Assembly (NCBI GenBank): GCA_933228895.1
Contig: OW121852.1
Coordinates: forward strand, 61,174,872 to 61,238,871
DNA from: Platycnemis pennipes
Lineage: Eukaryota; Arthropoda; Insecta; Odonata; Platycnemididae
Direction: 5' to 3'
DNA: 64,000 nucleotides
The translations under genes were made by a program, and so were the position numbers. Below the pieces are notes generated by a model. That model worked only from the letters and a program-made list of their open reading frames with translations, was not told where the DNA came from and did not search any database. The number at the start of each line of letters is the position of its first letter. Position 1 is the stretch's first letter. Shown piece by piece: positions 11,481 through 24,000 of this stretch.

Positions 11481-14400
11481 ATGGCTGCCGCAGTGGCAAG
11501 GATTTGTGGAACCGGACTTCTGAAAGTAAATAATGGATCGTTATTGCAGCGGGTAGGTCATATACGATTATTTTGCAGATTCCTTATGGCCCTTCATTTA
11601 TGATACTTTCAAATTATAGCCTATGTTTTGCATCACCATTATTTTTTAGTCGCTGGCATAAACTGCCGATTATTAAATCTCAATTTATTATTTGTATTAG
11701 TTAGTAAAGTCTCCTTTCCTGGGCAGATTTTTTTGTGTCAGTGTAACTAGGAAATACGTATATTCCTGGTGAATCTGCAACTTCTCTTCATCCTTATTCT
11801 CTGTACCATATAGGTCAGTTAGGTCATGCTTTTATAGTGAAAACAATTTCTTTCAGGCTAAATTTTCGTCAACACGAGCGTGGTCCAGGGGCCGTAAAAC
11901 AGTGAGTACAAACATTTCGTAGCTTATGTAAATGTGTATCTGTATTGCGGTCACCACCCTTTAACCCGTTTTTGCCATCTAGTTCCTCGTCACGATCGGA
12001 GTTTTAACAGGAGGTGGAGCGGGACTTGCTATTGCTCTTGACCAATCGGTTAAAGCTTCAGACTTGGAGCTGCATCCCCCTAAGAATCCTTGGAGTCATA
12101 CGGGATGGTTTGCATCGTTAGATCATGCTAGGTAATAAAGTATCTTATTTTCATTATTAGTGCCACAGCTGCTGTTCTTGTTATTTTGTAGGCTCTTGTG
12201 AACTGTTTAATTTTCTACTGTATTATTTCATCGGTGTTCTGATTTGCTGAACGCTCTCTCCTCGTGAAGTGTGATATAGTTGTGGGTGAATTAGTAATTT
12301 TAGAACTTATGGTAGTTGGTTTCCATAATTGTTAAGTAGTCATATTTCTAAGTAACTGGTGTTTATTTCTTTGTCCCCCTAGTATTCGAAGGGGCTATGA
12401 AGTGTACAAACAAGTATGTGCTGCCTGCCATAGTGTTCAGTATTTGGCTTACCGAAATTTGATCGGCGTTTCTCATACTGAAGCAGAGGCAAAGGCTGAA
12501 GCTGAAGAAGTACAGGTGAGGGAAAGTTACCATAGTTCTAGGTTACGTTTTCACAACCCACTTTTGTAGATTGCCACATAAGTAATAAAGCTCATCGTTG
12601 AAACGTGATTGCCCTTGTCGAATTTTAGTGTTATATTTGCTAGTAGTGATTGGTGACAAGGGTTATTCATGTTGTGACTATCATAGAAGTATAATTGATC
12701 TCATCTTTTGGCATAGACTTTCAACTTGAAATACATAACTAATAACATTTAAAGTTCTATTACCTAAGTATTCTTTCCATCAGTAATTTCATCTCCTAGG
12801 TTGCAATTTCAGTTTTGATCATTGAGTTCAACCTGACGATTGATCTGATTTTATGAGTGTGTTACCCAAGTACTGAGTCCAATAATAATGTCCTCCTAAT
12901 ATTACTGTAATTACAGTTTTTCTGGACTGGGCAACTTTCCAATTATCAAGTCGTCTCTTTCAGCTGCTTTACTGGTATTGTCGTCCGAGCTTTCATACAT
13001 GCCCTACAACAGGTATGAAAGCTCGGATGACAATGCCTGTAACACAGGTGCCACTGAAAGAGACAACTGGACATCATCCATGCTGTGAAAACCTTCAATC
13101 TACAACAATCTACAATTTCTCAACAATCAAATTTTCTTTGTTGGTTAAACCTGTGAATTCTGTATTTGTAAACTGTTTTGTGTAACTAATGGAACAGGTT
13201 CAAGATGGCCCTGATGAAAATGGCAATATGTTTATGCGGCCAGGAAAGTTGTCTGACTACTTCCCAAAGCCATATCCAAATGAAGAAGCTGCCAGAGCAG
13301 CAAACAATGGTGCTTATCCTCCTGACTTGAGCTTTATCACTCTAGCCCGACATGGAGGGGAGGTGAGTTGATGAATTGAAGACTATCTTTTTTCGTTGTT
13401 GGTATCTGGCAGGTCCATGCCTTTAGGTTGTATTATCCTTTGATTGCTACATAATTAGCTTCTCTTCTATTATGGTAAATGAATCGCATATATAGAAAAC
13501 ATCTTTCTTAATTTCCATTGATTATGGGTGAGGTGCTTCAGAATTATTGTTCTATATAAATAGGTACATTTTGCAAATATTTCCACATTTGTTTTTATAG
13601 TTGTCCATTGTGTAATAATTTAGTATAATCACTCAACTAGTGACCAATGAAGTTCTTTTTTAGTCAATTTAAACTGGTACATATATAAAATAAGAACGAT
13701 TTTTACCTTTTATTTGGACAGCTGTATACATCTCTCCCTTTAAATTGAAGTGCAAGCCACCAGCTTGGTTTTTTTTTATCATATTGTATTGTAGAAAAGG
13801 CTAAAATCCCTTACCTGGCCATGCTTTTTATATGTAGGTACTTAAGGAGTAAAGAGCTCTGTGTGTATCCTATGGGACATTTGAATTATTTTATTATATT
13901 GAGTATTGTAATTCTATTTGAGTGGGAGATAATACAGCTGCTGGCATGGAGGCTGATGACTAGAATTTATTTATTACATACTGCCCAGATTTTGTTGCAT
14001 CGTAACATCATCAGGTACAAATTGGTGCATAAACATGGGTTTTATAGTCATAAAGTTGGTGGACTTCAGGTGGTGGGAAAGAAGAGAATAGGTGATGGGG
14101 TGACTGGTAACATAGGGAAGAGAACATCCATTGCCCTGGCCTGGGTAAAATTTCATGGGTGGTCTGCTGTGGCTTAGGCAGACTCTGGTCAGGGGAAAGT
14201 CACTAATTCTATTCTTATGAAGCAATGGGATAACTTACCCTATTTTTTAATTTCCTGATCTGATAGAGTTTGTAAAATAAAAAGATCCATATTTTTCCAT
14301 TTTTTGATCCGTCAATTATTTTTCGAGTTTTAATTGGCGAAAAACTGATATTTTTAACCCTTTCGGAAAAGTGGGCATGGTGCAAGCTCTGACGTCATTG

Positions 14401-16039
14401 ACTTCATCCAATCACAACTGAGCCCACGAAGCTAATTCGCCTTATCGCAAAGGGGGGGGACACAGCTGACTCTGTCAAAGGGAGCGATTGCAACAGGATG
14501 TGCGAGCAGACATTCAGGGAACCCCCTCCACTCCCTTCCCCTAAAAGCAGTCAAGGACAGGAGGAAAATGATGTCAATGTTATCAAAGCAGATTTTTTGG
14601 TGGGCGTCACCTTTTGCTTATTTTAATTTTTTTAATTAGTGAATGGTTGTGGTTTGAAGATTAATTTTTTCACAAAAATTCATTTTTCGTTTCCATCTAA
14701 CAATTTAGTGTACAAAATTGCGATTTCGGTTCTGAGTAAACGTTCTGTAAAGCGAGTGCCATCAACTTTATAAGATTTGCCTAGTTTAGTTAAGGAATGA
14801 GTACTACTTTTTCAGATATACCATGCTGCTAACAACATTGTAGCAACCTTTGTTATGAAATAGTTATATTGGCATGGCTCAGTTCTCATTATTTTCTCTT
14901 ACAGCAGAAATATTTTAATCAATCTTGAACATGGCAACTGTGGAAAATAAGTATATACTTAACATTATTCCTATTCATTAATGCATTAATAGTTGTACTC
15001 ACTGTAGCTACTGAGGGAAATAAATGCACAGAAAATACAAGTTAGAAGTTAATGGAATTATGGAAATTTATGTAAAGTAGTTCATTGAAAACTCATCAAC
15101 TCCTATACCCATTTACTTTGCTTAGCATAATTGGGAATTTGTATCATGTGACTCATCAAAATCACAAGAGTTGGATATTTAAAAAGAGTACAGGGATCAT
15201 TTCTTTCATTGCTTTGAAATTTATTTTTTTACTTACTTTGAAACAAGTGAAGGGAAAGTCACTCAACTTTGTATGTATGAGTGGCAATCTCAGTAAAATG
15301 TGTTTATAAGTTGGTATTTATATGGTCATCAGGTGACCACCCTATTCCTTCTCTGAAAAGGAAATCAACACAAGCTTTGTTGTGATTTGGTTAGTTTATT
15401 AGCACGATTTCAGTTTAGACCAGGAAAAAAATGTGATCTGGCACATCTGAATTTTATTCCTAATCATCATATTTTTCCTTTGCAGGATTATATTTTTGCC
15501 CTGCTGACAGGATACTGTGATGCTCCTGCTGGAGTTGCGTTAAGGGAAGGACAATATTATAACCCATACTTTCCGGGAGGTGCTATCAGTATGGCTCAAG
15601 CCTTATATAATGAGGTGAAGTTATAATTGCTTAATTCTTTAATTTTTGCAGTGCTTGCTGAGTTGGGACTGGTAATATGTCTAATTATTTTTTCCAGATA
15701 TTGGAGTATGAAGATGGAACACCTGCAACACAAAGTCAGCTTGCAAAAGATGTGTGTACCTTCCTTAAATGGGCTGCTGAGCCTGAGCATGATGATAGGA
15801 AGAAAATGACCATCAAGGTAATGTTTCATCTAGCTTTTTCACATTTTGTGTGCCTAGCTGAGGTTTGTGTGATAATGCATTATATGCCTCTGATTATGAT
15901 ATGAAAGCAATGTAATTCTTTGTCTTTACAGGCTATCATGATATTTTCACTTTTGATTGGAATAACCTATTACATTAAGAGGCACAAGTGGTCAGTTCTG
16001 AAGAGCCGAAAGATAGCTTTTAAACCACCATCCAAGTAG
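11481..16039 (+). CDS. CYC1: Cytochrome c1, heme subunit of respiratory complex III, complete
   Basis: Exons: 11481-11552, 11857-11901, 11983-12131, 12383-12515, 13198-13362, 15486-15614, 15698-15817, 15932-16039. They total 921 nt, giving 306 residues, and every join keeps frame. Residues 1-39 ([10 protein letters not shown]...[11 protein letters not shown]) are a basic mitochondrial presequence. [19 protein letters not shown] is the bipartite sorting hydrophobic stretch. The mature part starts near [13 protein letters not shown]. The heme motif CAACH sits in [19 protein letters not shown]. The acidic hinge [11 protein letters not shown] follows, then [50 protein letters not shown] (with the PPDLS/GYC region near the second heme ligand), [13 protein letters not shown] and [14 protein letters not shown]. 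The C-terminal anchor is [14 protein letters not shown], ending [18 protein letters not shown]. It passes electrons from the Rieske protein to cytochrome c on the inner membrane. Exon 1 could end instead at a GTAAAT six bases past CTG, but the chosen donor is stronger. Confidence 0.97.
12949..13068. repeat. Foldback hairpin in CYC1 intron 4
   Basis: Arms at 12949-12998 and 13013-13068 pair well, with a 14-nt loop. Shared phrases are GTCTCTTTCAG at the base and CCGAGCTTTCATAC at the tip; a few bases are inserted in the right arm. The basal phrase (GTTGTCTCTTTCAG...GCCAC) also begins the larger foldback element at 40401-40880, so the two may be related. Confidence 0.65.
13363..15485 (+). other. 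CYC1 intron 5
   Basis: The longest CYC1 intron, 2.1 kb, bounded by GTGAGT and a TTCCTTTGCAG acceptor. It contains one member of a dispersed repeat pair (14263-14745). The section 13820-14220 has no recognised content beyond a short open frame that I take to be chance or a decayed repeat. Confidence 0.8.
14263..14745 (+). repeat. Dispersed repeat, copy 1 (partner at 47540-48075, opposite strand)
   Basis: Shares long stretches with the reverse complement of 47540-48075, in the same order: GGCGAAAAACTGAT.TTTTTA, ACCCTTTCGG, AATCACAACTG, GGTGGGCGTCACCTTT, GAAGATTAATTTTTTCAC and TTGCGATTTCGGTT. The middle section is less well conserved. No protein is recognised. Ends are approximate; it is a non-coding repeat family of unknown class. 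Confidence 0.7.
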
Positions 16040-16156
16040 AAAAGTGAAGTTTAGTTTTGCGTGGATGTCGAAACCTGTAGTAGATTGTGAAGTTGAAAAA
16101 CTGCCATTGCTCTGTGAATGTGCATGAGCATCATGTTGCAGACCACATCTGGTGTA

Positions 16157-16398
16157 AATAAAAGTGACATTGTTGAAAAGCAGTTTGTTAGGTACCAATT
16201 AAGTTTAATTTTATAATATTATGGCATTTCCTCAATGCATGAAACTGCTCAGCCTTTTGATGTCCTTGATAAATTAGGTATGACGAGTTGTAAGTTATGT
16301 ACAGGATTTCTTGGAAATTAAAACTATGTTTAACAACTTTCAGGCACTCAATAAATGATGATGTCTTATAATATTTCGGATGTTAAAGGTTTAATAAA
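16157..16398 (+). terminator. CYC1 polyadenylation signals
   Basis: AATAAA occurs at 16157-16162, 118 bp after the stop codon, and again at 16393-16398. Either could end the CYC1 transcript. The hAT element begins only 180 bp after the second signal, so the 3' UTR probably does not include it. Confidence 0.5.
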
Positions 16399-16569
16399 AT
16401 GGATTGAGCTAACTCTGGTTTTATTTTATCTGAGTGTTTACTGTTTATTAAATTCCTAGTCATGTAAATTAAAATAATCACTTCATAAAATATTTTATGA
16501 CTGTGGAATACCAGAGTTCCTATTAATCTGGTAATACATGTAGAAACTACTCTCATATAATGGATTATG

Positions 16570-16577
16570 GTCTGGAT
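16570..16577. repeat. Left target-site duplication of the hAT element
   Basis: GTCTGGAT, repeated exactly at 18876-18883 just outside the right end of the element. An 8-bp duplication is the hallmark of hAT insertion. Confidence 0.85.
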
Positions 16578-18875
16578 CAGTGGCGGATCTAGGTTTTGAC
16601 CAAGGGGGGGGCTAACCGGGGGTCTGGGTAATTCCCCTCAGCCGAAGGGGGGTTCGCGGATTTTGGAAATTTGGGATTTTCAAGATTCAAAAATGGTGGT
16701 TTTAGGCTAATTCTTTGATAAAAAAGACACTACTATGCACATGTAGTAGGTCGTTTTATTAGTAAAAGGTTTATGGTGATCATTATGGGCCTAGATTGAA
16801 ATACGGTAATATTAATAATAAAAACTTATGATGATGCTTTATCTAGTTTTTAAAGTATGACTTAATGATAAGGAACACAAATATAGACAAATCAATTTTA
16901 TGATTAGATAAGTTCATTTGTTTTATTACTAAATTTTTACGATAAACAACAGTCAGGAAGTTAAAATAGGAAAAAACATTCAAATGGTAATTATAATTAA
17001 TTTAAATTTGACTGCTTGTTGATCTTTGAACTAGAGATACTTAACAATAAAAGGGGAATTTATAATGGGTGCTATAAAATGGCAAAAAAAATTACTTCCG
17101 ATTGAATACAGCGGTTTAATTTAAAAAGCAATAATGACATTCACCTAGTTGTGGAAGCCACGTTATGAATCACTTTCCCAGTTCTCCACACTCATCCGTC
17201 TATTCTTAGCCTTGCTAAATATGCTGATTATTTCGTCTACTGGTATCTCCCTTTCTTGATAGGTTGGAGAGAATGAGGCCTTCAAGAGGAAGGACTCCAC
17301 AGAACCCTCTGCTGAATCTTGCATCTATCTCTGAAATAAAATGATCCAAAAGAGGCAGGAAGACTGATCTCCTGGTATATTCTTCAGGATTTTCTGCGGG
17401 CGCATTGCTTCTGTTTCTTTGACGTATGCATGTTCTCGGTGTTGATATGTCAAACCCCAGCTCATCTGCAACTTGAAGGGAGTTTTCGTACAGACTTTTG
17501 AACTCAAGTTTGGCTTCGTGCCGAATATTTTTGAAGTTCTCCAAAATGTCAGTTACGTTAACTAAAGCAGACGAGATATCCTGCTTGGGGCGTTGCAACC
17601 GTTGACTTAGTCTTGAAGTTAAACCAAGGCAGTAGGCTGCAACTTCAAGGCCAACTACAAATTTGCTTTTTTTGATGGTGCAGGATAACATGTACGCTTC
17701 AGACGACACTTCTGGCGTTTTGTTGTCAATCAAATTTTCCAGTACTGTGACAACAGGAACAATTAACTCTTAATTAAAGGTGATGATGCTATCATGTCTC
17801 TTGACCCATCGTGTAGAGTAAAGTGCTCTCAGTCTCTGTTTCTTTGATTCGGAGAAATTCATCTTTTCGAGAACATCGATAAGAGCATTTACTCGATGAG
17901 TAGGAAGGAAGTACTCGATAGGAAGACAGAAACCATTCCCATAACATTTCTTATTGCTGGGATTTCGCAACATTTGTGATGCACAGGTTCAAGGAGTGAC
18001 TGAAGCAATGATTGTAAAATGCCAGTGGCTGTTGCTGCGATATTCGGGCTTGCACGCCGTGTAAATGCCCCGCCATATTTGATCCTCCGTCGTACCCTTG
18101 ACAACATAGGTAATCATATGACAAGCCAAGTTTTGACATCTCTTCGTCTATCATTGATTTTATAGCCAAGCTCGTTGTTGATTTGAGCTCAATGAAACCA
18201 ATAAATTCCTCCTTTACTATGGATTTAATCATAACAATGTATCGTACACAGAATGTAAATTGCTCCTTCCTACTAACATCGGTAGTCTCGTCACATATTA
18301 TAAAGAAATATTTGGCTTTTTTTACATCTTCAACAATTTTCTAACGTAAAAAATCACCAATGCATTCTATCACATAATTTTGGATGGTTTTGCTAATAAG
18401 TGTGTTGCTGCGTTTGCATGTTGAAAGATGTCATTTTAAGTCTTCGTCGCCTGCATCTATTCTAAATGACAAGAGACTTTGAAAAACCCCTGTTTTCCTT
18501 GAAGAGCCATTTCTTGGTCTTCTTCACTGCTCAAATTGCCATCATCTTGATGGCCCCTCATGGGGAGGTTGTTCTTGGCACAAAAAGGTATTCTTTTTAT
18601 TATGGGTTTCAATCGTTTTCCATTTTGCTCAACTATGTTTGCTTTTTTTCTATCGATCATTAGACCAAAATGTTTTGTTGAAATTCCAGGAGCAGATTCC
18701 ATAGACTTTTGAAATGTAGAGCTTTCTCCATTGTAACTAAATATAACTAATATAACTAAATACTTTTTTCAAAGTGGTAACCCCCAAAAATTTTGATTTT
18801 ATCTAGTGCATGTTTCCACCCAATGGGGGGGGCTATAGCCCCCTTAGCCCCCCCCCCCCCATAGATCCGCCACTG
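16578..18875 (-). mobile_element. hAT-superfamily DNA transposon with both ends and 8-bp TSD
   Basis: A 2298-bp unit with a perfect 14-bp inverted terminal repeat CAGTGGCGGATCTA and an exact 8-bp target duplication (GTCTGGAT). Just inside each end lies a G-run (or C-run on the right: a 13-C tract near 18848-18860) and a GGGGGGCTA phrase. The transposase gene reads on the minus strand but is broken. It sits between the CYC1 poly(A) signals and the CARMIL 3' end. The intact ends could still be acted on by a transposase made elsewhere. Confidence 0.9.
17215..18702 (-). pseudogene. hAT transposase, ZMYM1/DUF4371-like, disrupted
   Basis: Read leftwards. An N-terminal block (RIPFCAKNNLPMRGHQDDG at about 18540-18600) matches the conserved LRGHRD region of ZMYM1-like/DUF4371 hAT proteins. 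Next comes KAKYFFIICDETTDVSRKEQ (about 18265-18330), where CDETTD holds the first catalytic Asp, then YLCCQGYDGGSNMAGHLHGV with the second Asp, and YNHCFSHSLNLC. The C-terminal part (17215-17733) includes VEVAAYCLGLTSRLSQRLQ-type helical sequence and PLLDHFISEIDARF, but the terminal dimerisation region is not readable. Lesions seen include a TAG in GDFLR*KIVED near 18343, a stop at the end of the 17770-17973 segment, and frame changes near 17740 and 17960. The protein should not be functional. Confidence 0.85.
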
Positions 18876-18883
18876 GTCTGGAT
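18876..18883. repeat. Right target-site duplication of the hAT element
   Basis: GTCTGGAT, identical to 16570-16577. Confidence 0.85.
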
Positions 18884-20859
18884 GATTGTATGGTGTGGAT
18901 AAAGCGTCATGAATGAAATGAGGGGATTGATGTGATAATGCATTGCTAAAGTTGTGTGATTGTTATCTTGTATCATTCTGAAAATTTTTATATCGAGGCA
19001 TTCTGATAGCCTAATGATTTTATAATCCTGGGATTGCTATATTTCCCACAAGGGGAAATATCACTCATGTTTTGCAAACTGTCTCTGATTTCACGTAGCC
19101 AATCCTCAAAATGTAATTTGATTGAAGAATCTGAGTAGTACTCACAAAAACTTTTACGTCATAATCTCTCCCATCTGAATCAGTAATATTACTTCTTGTA
19201 TCTGATCTCTCTCTTACCCTTTGTGGGCAAATTGATTTTTTTTTCAGTGGAGCTAGGATCCTAAAGCTTTCCTGTTGTAGCTGGTGAAATTCTTCGTGGT
19301 TAAACCTGCTATCCATGATCTAAAAAGGGAAATGAACACATCAGAAAGGTGGTGCATACTGTAATTATAAAGGTCAACAACCCATATAATTATATTACCG
19401 AATCAAAAAATATTAGCTTGTGTTTCTTTTTACAGAACAAGGAATGTTGAAAAAATTACACTCGAGGGGATAATTGTCTATCTAGGTTATCTTGGAAAAT
19501 ATTGAAAAGGTTCTTCTTCTAACAGCATAATCTCTTTTCTATGGAAGAAGTTTTGTAGCATTTAGTTAAGTAGGTATTCATTAGTTCTAGGGGGCATGAA
19601 AAAATAATTCTTTTTGGAGTGTGATGGTCTGCGAGATTGATGGTAAGAGTGCATTATCATTTTGGCTTCTTTTATCATAATTGACTGAACACCGATAGAT
19701 CACAACCTTATCTCCGGCATCTTACATGCTTAAGAACACATTGCACTACAAATATTTCTTATCAAATCCTAGTAGACACAAATTATCACAGAGCAACTAA
19801 AACATTCTCTTTATTTGTCTGTATTAAATATACCAGTCTTCAGGATTTCATAATTTACCACTAGTCAAATAAAAAGATATAAATGGGCTATTTTATCAAC
19901 TTTCCTCATTTAAACTATGACTAACAAACTTGTGCAAAAAAAATTATATATATACCATAATTTGATGAGTGGATTTGATAAAATATGTTACAATATACAC
20001 TGTACAAAATATTTAAAGGTAAGTCCAAAGTTATAACTTTGTACTTTTTAACAGAGACTGAATATTCATTGGCATTGATAAATGCAACTATCATTAATAA
20101 CACAACTCCAAAGATCACATTTAGTGCTTCTTAAAATAATTCCAAGGGTCAGTATGCTTGATCGTTACTTTTAAAAAAATGCTAAACTATAAGTAACAAA
20201 TATCAGAAGGAATGACATATGTTAGGAAGTTAAGCTCCAACTTTTTCAGTCCACAAAAAAGTTTAAATTATTAGCTCAACTTGAATAATGATGACTTCAT
20301 GCCATTAACAGTTCCATCACTTTCACAGACTGCAATGACTGCCTTAAACTCTTTCAAGTCAAGGCCACATTTCTGTACAATTTACATGACAATTAAGCTA
20401 CATATTTTGTTAAAAATATTCACAGTACAAAGAGGTCATGACCGACCCTGCTTACCAGATGCACATTTTCACTTGGTACTTTTATGAAGACTCCCAAAGC
20501 AACAGGGAGGAGTTGAATAGATGTTAATTCCTACAATGCAGTACATATTACAGACTAATGTGTCTATATTAGAGCATGACTCCCTTTGGAAAGTTATCAG
20601 ACTGATGACGCTCGCAAGTAAGCTTTTTGAGATGGGAGGGGGCATATTTGGTGAGGTAAAGGCAGCAATATACAGAAAAAGTTTGGTTTTGAAAGTTCTA
20701 AGAGATCAATATATGAATAAAAGTTGTAGAGGACATTATGGGTGCAGTCTCTTCAAGGGGATAGTATGAACAAAGGTTCCTGGAGGATTATCACTTGGCA
20801 CAAGGTTGGCAAAGTTTCACTCAGTCACCCCACTTTTTTTTGGTCCACAAGCAGTGCTA
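18884..20859 (-). other. Interval between CYC1 and CARMIL, including the probable CARMIL 3' UTR
   Basis: AT-rich sequence. Its right part is expected to be CARMIL 3' UTR. A minus-strand AATAAA (plus TTTATT at 19810-19815) lies about 1.05 kb past the stop codon and could end it. No other gene was recognised; the open frame near 19065-19316 has no known motif. Confidence 0.45.
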
Positions 20860-21036
20860 TCACACATCTATCACATCATCATAAGCAAACTCGGCCATCA
20901 GAGACTGGTTTCCCAATTCGGAGAATGGACCTGACTGGGTGAAGCGATTGTCTTCATCTGTTCTCTTCTTAATTTCTCTCTTTGGCACCAGTGGCACATG
21001 CTGCCCTTCAACCGAGCTCATTCTCTGCTCCTGTTG
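20860..21036 (-). CDS. CARMIL: CARMIL terminal exon L
   Basis: Begins QQEQRMSSVEGQHVPLVPKR and ends SLMAEFAYDDVIDV with TGA at 20860-20862. Acceptor TTGATCCTTCAG. Confidence 0.85.
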   Translation of the reverse strand, partial: QQEQRMSSVEGQHVPLVPKREIKKRTDEDNRFTQSGPFSELGNQSLMAEFAYDDVIDV

Positions 21037-24000
21037 CTGAAGGATCAAAGATTCCATGGATAAATAAATATGCAATTAAAATCACAAACAAATCCATGAA
21101 CCTCAGAAGAACATTAAAAATGTTTTCCAGTATTACCATACATGTACAAGCAATTGACTCAAACTTATTATACATGTATTTGCTTTTTAAACAGTCATGC
21201 ATGCCAAATAAAATGCAGTAATAACAAAAAAGGCTGAATTAACCCTAGGGCAACCCTACCACATAAGGCCAAAATTATCACATTGGCCCAATGTGGTAGG
21301 CTACTTAGGCTCTCCCAAAATAAATTAAACCATTTTAATACATTTGGCCCAACTTGAAAAATGTTGTATCAGGAATTCCATTTCTAATTGATTAAAAAAA
21401 TGAACCACATAATATTATTACACACATCCTTACTAAGTACATACATTCATTAGTCACTAAAAATATTTTAATCAACAAGCCACCATGTTATAATATGCAT
21501 TACACATATAGTGTACGAATTGTGTTTATCATCTGCCCAAGATCAGAGACTCAAATCCCATTTTAAACAATGGCAATGCTGTAATGCATAATTTGGATAG
21601 GAAGTTAATGAAAAGCTGATAGTGGCATGGCAGAATATATGTATGTAAGTACAAAACCAAAATTCGTGGCTTAAGCCCGTTTCACATGACACTTGATCCA
21701 GCACAAGGTTGAGGATACTCACTAGTATACTGGCATTCCAGTATCGTGTGAACAGAACTAGTTTGCTGGCTGGCAAGCAAGATTGCTAGTATACTTGCTG
21801 AGCAACTGGATTACGACTTGATGCGGTACTAGTTTGCTACTAGACTCAGTGGCCATCCAATCATATTCACGTTACAGACGCAGTGCGATCTCTTTTTTTA
21901 ATTAATACGGAATATATTATATATATAACATATAATATGAGCATCAACAAGAAGAAAACTAAAATCCTAGTGTGTGGAAGAGAGAAGCTTAGGGCAAATA
22001 TCACAATTCGAGGAGTGAAATTGGAACATGTGGGGAACTTCACCTACCTCGGCAGCTCTATAACTTAGGATTGAAGAAGCTCGACAGACATCAAGCGAAG
22101 AATAGCACAAGCTAAGGAGGCATTTATGAATAAGAGACAACTACAGTGCTCAAAGAACCTACGGCTGCAAACAAGGAAGCACTTCATCAAAACATTCCTA
22201 TGGAGCGTGGCACTCTATGGATCAGAGACATGGAACATCGCTAAAGTGAACCAACGAAGAATTGAAGCCTTCGAAACATGGTGCAGGAGGAGAACGTTGA
22301 AGATTTAATGGACAGGTAATGTGAGGAATGAAGAGGTGTACAGAAGAGCAGATGAAGAAAGGACAATATGGAAAACCCTACGGCAAAGAAGAACCAGATG
22401 GATTGGACATACCTTGAGGCACAATGAATTAGTTAGAAATATAATAGAAGGGAAGATTGAAGGGAAGGTCCCTCGAGGAAGACCAAGGGACAAATATATA
22501 AGGCAAATAAAGAAGGACGTGAAAGAGAAAATATACCAGGGCGTGAGGGAATTAACACCAAAAATGCCAGAATGGAGGGCTACAGGAAACCAATCCTAGG
22601 ATTGAAATACTGATGATGATTCTTAAACGTGGCCATTATAAAATACTATTCAAGGTATATTAATATTTATTGATAATATGATATCTATTTATTATCAATA
22701 AATATTATTAAATCAATTACCATATTGATAAATTTATAAATATTTATTGATGATTAAATTTATATTGATAATTATTACCTATTATTATACTCAACTGGGA
22801 CAATGGTTGGTCCCGAAGAGAAATTTTATGATGGATATTTCTCTGCCTGGTAGATGCCTCATTGTAATTATAATTATTATTATATTTCCAGTTGTACTGC
22901 CTTTTACATAATTTAAGTAGCACCGATTTTCACCAGCAATTTGATACACTTCATTAGGCTCGAATATAATGACTCATATGGTTATATCTATTTAAACAGG
23001 TGACTGCAGCAATAGTGAGAGCCAATGGAATCACTTTTTTAATTTTGGCAGTACGTAGGTAGGTACATGTCCGGAAGGTGGTAACCACTACCTCTCTAAG
23101 CAGTTTTTTAATTACACAATCATATAAAATTAGCATTTGTTTGCAATGATACATATTACTTCTAATGCAATGATACATAATTCAAAATCAGTCATGTCAT
23201 ATTTGTACACAGGAAAGAGAGCCTCCCAAACCAACACAATGAGGGTTCATGTGCTGAAATTTTATCATTTAAATGTATATTAATACATCGAAAACAAACA
23301 TGAATTAAGTCATTACATACTCCTCACCAAAAAGAAAATAGAAGAAATAAAGGATCTCCTTAATTTACCTCTATGTTGGCAGGAGATGTTGCTTTTCCAA
23401 TGGGGATGCTAGACACCATTGCAGTACCTAATGCTAAAGATGGACTGAGTTCTAAGGTTTTGTTTGGAGAGATATCTAAGAAAAAAAGTGCAAAATAAAC
23501 AGACAAAAGTAAGCCCAAGCAAAAAAATGCAAAGGAAATGAAAGAACCAGGCACAATGAACACAAAATAAACATATAACAGAACAAAAAGGAAAAGATGC
23601 AGTGAAACCAATCCTTAGCAAAGTTGTTTTTGCTGAAAAAGTCATAGTTCATCAAGAATTTCATTAAGTTCCACTACCTTTCTCACTTGCCATACATGCC
23701 AGTTTTCTAATCTCAAACAAAACTGATCTCATTAAAACTGTACAAAGGTCAATACTTTAACAACCCTTAAAATTAATGAATTTCAGAATCGCCTTATAAA
23801 AATAATTCTACACAAAATGAAACCATTTATCAAAGGTAGGTAATCGACAATACAACATCCTTCATCTTTGCAGCTGAGTTCCATGCCACAGTAGGTGCAT
23901 CACTACCAATCAAGATAAAAGTGATTCTATTTCTACAGATAATTTCATAAATTTTGTAATGGTTCATTGGTACATGCAACCTTGTTCAATATTACAATAA

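Noticed and set aside
13820..14220. 118-residue open frame in CYC1 intron 5
   Set aside because: No known motif, crosses sequence open on both strands, and lies wholly within a well-defined intron.
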